Source: Polynucleobacter necessarius (GTDB lineage Bacteria > Pseudomonadota > Gammaproteobacteria > Burkholderiales > Burkholderiaceae). Taken from it: a DNA stretch of 64,000 bases. This document shows positions 62,803 to 64,000 of this stretch, in pieces. Each line of letters begins with the position of its first letter. The stretch's first letter is position 1. The DNA lies in NCBI RefSeq assembly GCF_900096755.1, contig NZ_LT615227.1, positions 832,457 through 896,456 of the forward strand. The letters are read 5' to 3'. The notes below the pieces were generated by a model. It worked only from the letters and a program-made list of their open reading frames with translations, had not been told where the DNA came from and searched no databases. Both the position numbers and the translations under genes were made by a program.

Positions 62803-63377
62803 TGACTTCATCGGATAAGCAGGGGAAGGTTTCATCAACCCAAACATCTCTAGCGGATGTATTAATTATTCAGCCAAAAGTTTTTGGTGATGAGCGCGGC
62901 TGGTTTACAGAATCCTTTAATGCTCAAGACTTTTCTGACGTCACTGGCCTTGATGTAAATTTTTTACAAGACAACCATTCTTTTTCTCGTAAGGGAACTT
63001 TACGTGGATTGCATTACCAGTTGGAAAAGACTCAAGGCAAGCTTGTTCGAGTAGTGTCAGGCAGTGTTTTTGATGTTGCTGTTGATTTACGTAAAGGGTC
63101 TCCAACATTTGGTAAGTGGGATGGGGTAGAGCTAAGCGCTCAAAATCATCGGCAATTGTGGATTCCACCTGGATTTGCCCATGGCTTTTTGGTGCTTTCA
63201 GAAGCTGCCGAGTTCTTGTATAAAACGACCGATTACTATCACCCGCAAAGTGAAGTTTGCTTAGCCTGGAATGACCCTAGCGTTGGAATTCAGTGGCCTT
63301 TACCCACCGGGACTATTCCTAATCTGAATGCCAAAGATACCGCAGGCCTGACATGGGATCAGGCTCCTAAGTTTTAA
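62799..63377 (+). CDS. rfbC: dTDP-4-dehydrorhamnose 3,5-epimerase
   Basis: Third step: epimerises C3 and C5 of the 4-keto sugar. The 192-residue cupin protein has [18 protein letters not shown] (about 29-46), [12 protein letters not shown] with the catalytic histidine (about 67-78), [20 protein letters not shown] [17 protein letters not shown] and [16 protein letters not shown] polar leader of about 15 residues precedes the fold. Its stop overlaps the waaC start by one base (TAATG). Confidence 0.97.
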   Translation: MMTSSDKQGKVSSTQTSLADVLIIQPKVFGDERGWFTESFNAQDFSDVTGLDVNFLQDNHSFSRKGTLRGLHYQLEKTQGKLVRVVSGSVFDVAVDLRKGSPTFGKWDGVELSAQNHRQLWIPPGFAHGFLVLSEAAEFLYKTTDYYHPQSEVCLAWNDPSVGIQWPLPTGTIPNLNAKDTAGLTWDQAPKF

Positions 63378-64000
63378 TGAGCACCCCTAGACCAACTCCA
63401 AAAATTTTATTGGTGAAGCTTTCCTCATTAGGGGATGTGCTGCATAACTTGCCAATCGTTTGGGATTTGCGAGCACGTTTACCTGATGCGCAAATTGATT
63501 GGGTTGTGGAAGAGGGCTATGTTCATTTATTACAACCCTTGCTCACTAAGCCAGGCTTTAAAGGTATTGACCGAATTATTCCGTTTGGTCTGCGTCGTTG
63601 GAAAAAGCATCTTTTTAAAGCAAGTACTTGGAAACAATTTTTTGCATTCAAACACCAGTTACAAGCTGTGCGATACGACTACGTTATTGAAACCCAAGGT
63701 TTATTGAAGTCTGGTTTGGTATGTGCGTTAGCAAATAAGTCTTCAGATGCTGTAGTTGCCGGCTTAGCCAATGCAACAGAATATTCGGGGTACGAACCCA
63801 TTGTCAGATCGTTTTACAACCAATGCGTCCAAGTGCCATTCCAATGTCATGCGGTTGATCGTTCTCGTTGGGTCATGTGTTCTGCATTGGATTGGCCTTT
63901 ATTGGAGCGCTCGGATCGACCACAGTTCTATCCGGCAGCATTTACGGAATCCTTGGCAAAAACTGCTACCTCAGATTTGCAAAAGCCTTATGTGCTTTGT
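63377..64000 (+). CDS. waaC: lipopolysaccharide heptosyltransferase I, 5' part
   Basis: First 208 residues, running off the right edge. [46 protein letters not shown] is the typical WaaC start, with the KLSSLGDVLH block (about 14-23) of the GT9 family, and YDYVIETQGLLKSGLVCALA follows. WaaC adds the first heptose to Kdo2-lipid A from ADP-heptose. It starts where rfbC ends, so the rhamnose and core genes are translationally coupled. Confidence 0.95.
   Translation, partial: MSTPRPTPKILLVKLSSLGDVLHNLPIVWDLRARLPDAQIDWVVEEGYVHLLQPLLTKPGFKGIDRIIPFGLRRWKKHLFKASTWKQFFAFKHQLQAVRYDYVIETQGLLKSGLVCALANKSSDAVVAGLANATEYSGYEPIVRSFYNQCVQVPFQCHAVDRSRWVMCSALDWPLLERSDRPQFYPAAFTESLAKTATSDLQKPYVLC

Overview
The window looks like a chromosomal segment of a low-to-mid GC betaproteobacterium of the order Burkholderiales, most likely Polynucleobacter (inference from gene content, betaproteobacterial gene order and base composition; no database search was possible). 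Order markers include obgE-proB-CNP1-rppH-proS, accB-accC-prmA, thiL-pgpA-pncC and yqgE-ruvX-pyrR-pyrB. No insertion sequences, prophage genes, CRISPR arrays, rRNA or tRNA genes were seen. Coding density is very high.

Layout. 1-7.4 kb: end of obgE, a short proB without the PUA domain, a frameshifted CNP1-like gene, rppH, proS, ffh, a CcsA-like membrane protein and an AmpD amidase fused to a PP0621-type anchor. 7.4-12.6 kb: the class Ia ribonucleotide reductase operon nrdAB behind a promoter with NrdR-box-like sites, then a histone H1-like gene built of perfect 30-base repeats and frameshifted at a slippery A run. 12.6-17.5 kb (minus strand): a PfkB kinase, prmA fused to a DUF3426-type tail, accC, accB, aroQ. 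17.8-25.2 kb: TlpA-like thioredoxin, mpl, fabG, a decayed RNase II-family gene, a decayed TonB-like gene, aroE and mtgA. 25.2-36.2 kb: pyrF, corA, pncC, a thiL-pgpA fusion, a frameshifted malic enzyme, a barstar-family protein, rsmE, tkt and gap. 36.4-50 kb: fur/bamE (divergent), dapB, leuS, lptE, holA, proA, hemJ, a THUMP RNA methyltransferase, rubredoxin, hemL, apaH and phrB. 50.1-53.5 kb: a broken YdcF-family gene, then yqgE, ruvX, pyrR, pyrB. 53.6-64 kb: a surface-glycan cluster with glycosyltransferases, two predicted fucosyltransferases (GT11 and GT10 types), rfbBDAC for dTDP-L-rhamnose, and the start of waaC.

Two themes stand out. First, at least six genes are broken by single-base indels and one in-frame stop, and three genes look like fusions of neighbours that are separate in relatives. 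Several of the indels lie in homopolymers, so sequencing error must be excluded, but the in-frame TGA in the TonB-like gene is not explained by an indel. Together this fits a genome undergoing reduction, as described for endosymbiotic Polynucleobacter. Second, short perfect tandem repeats sit at functional positions: inside the H1-like gene, across the ribosome-binding region of gap, and at the 3' end of fur. I did not find a clear new multi-gene system; the best novelty candidates are the frameshift site in the H1-like gene, the fusion proteins, the NrdR-box arrangement and the two-fucosyltransferase glycan cluster.
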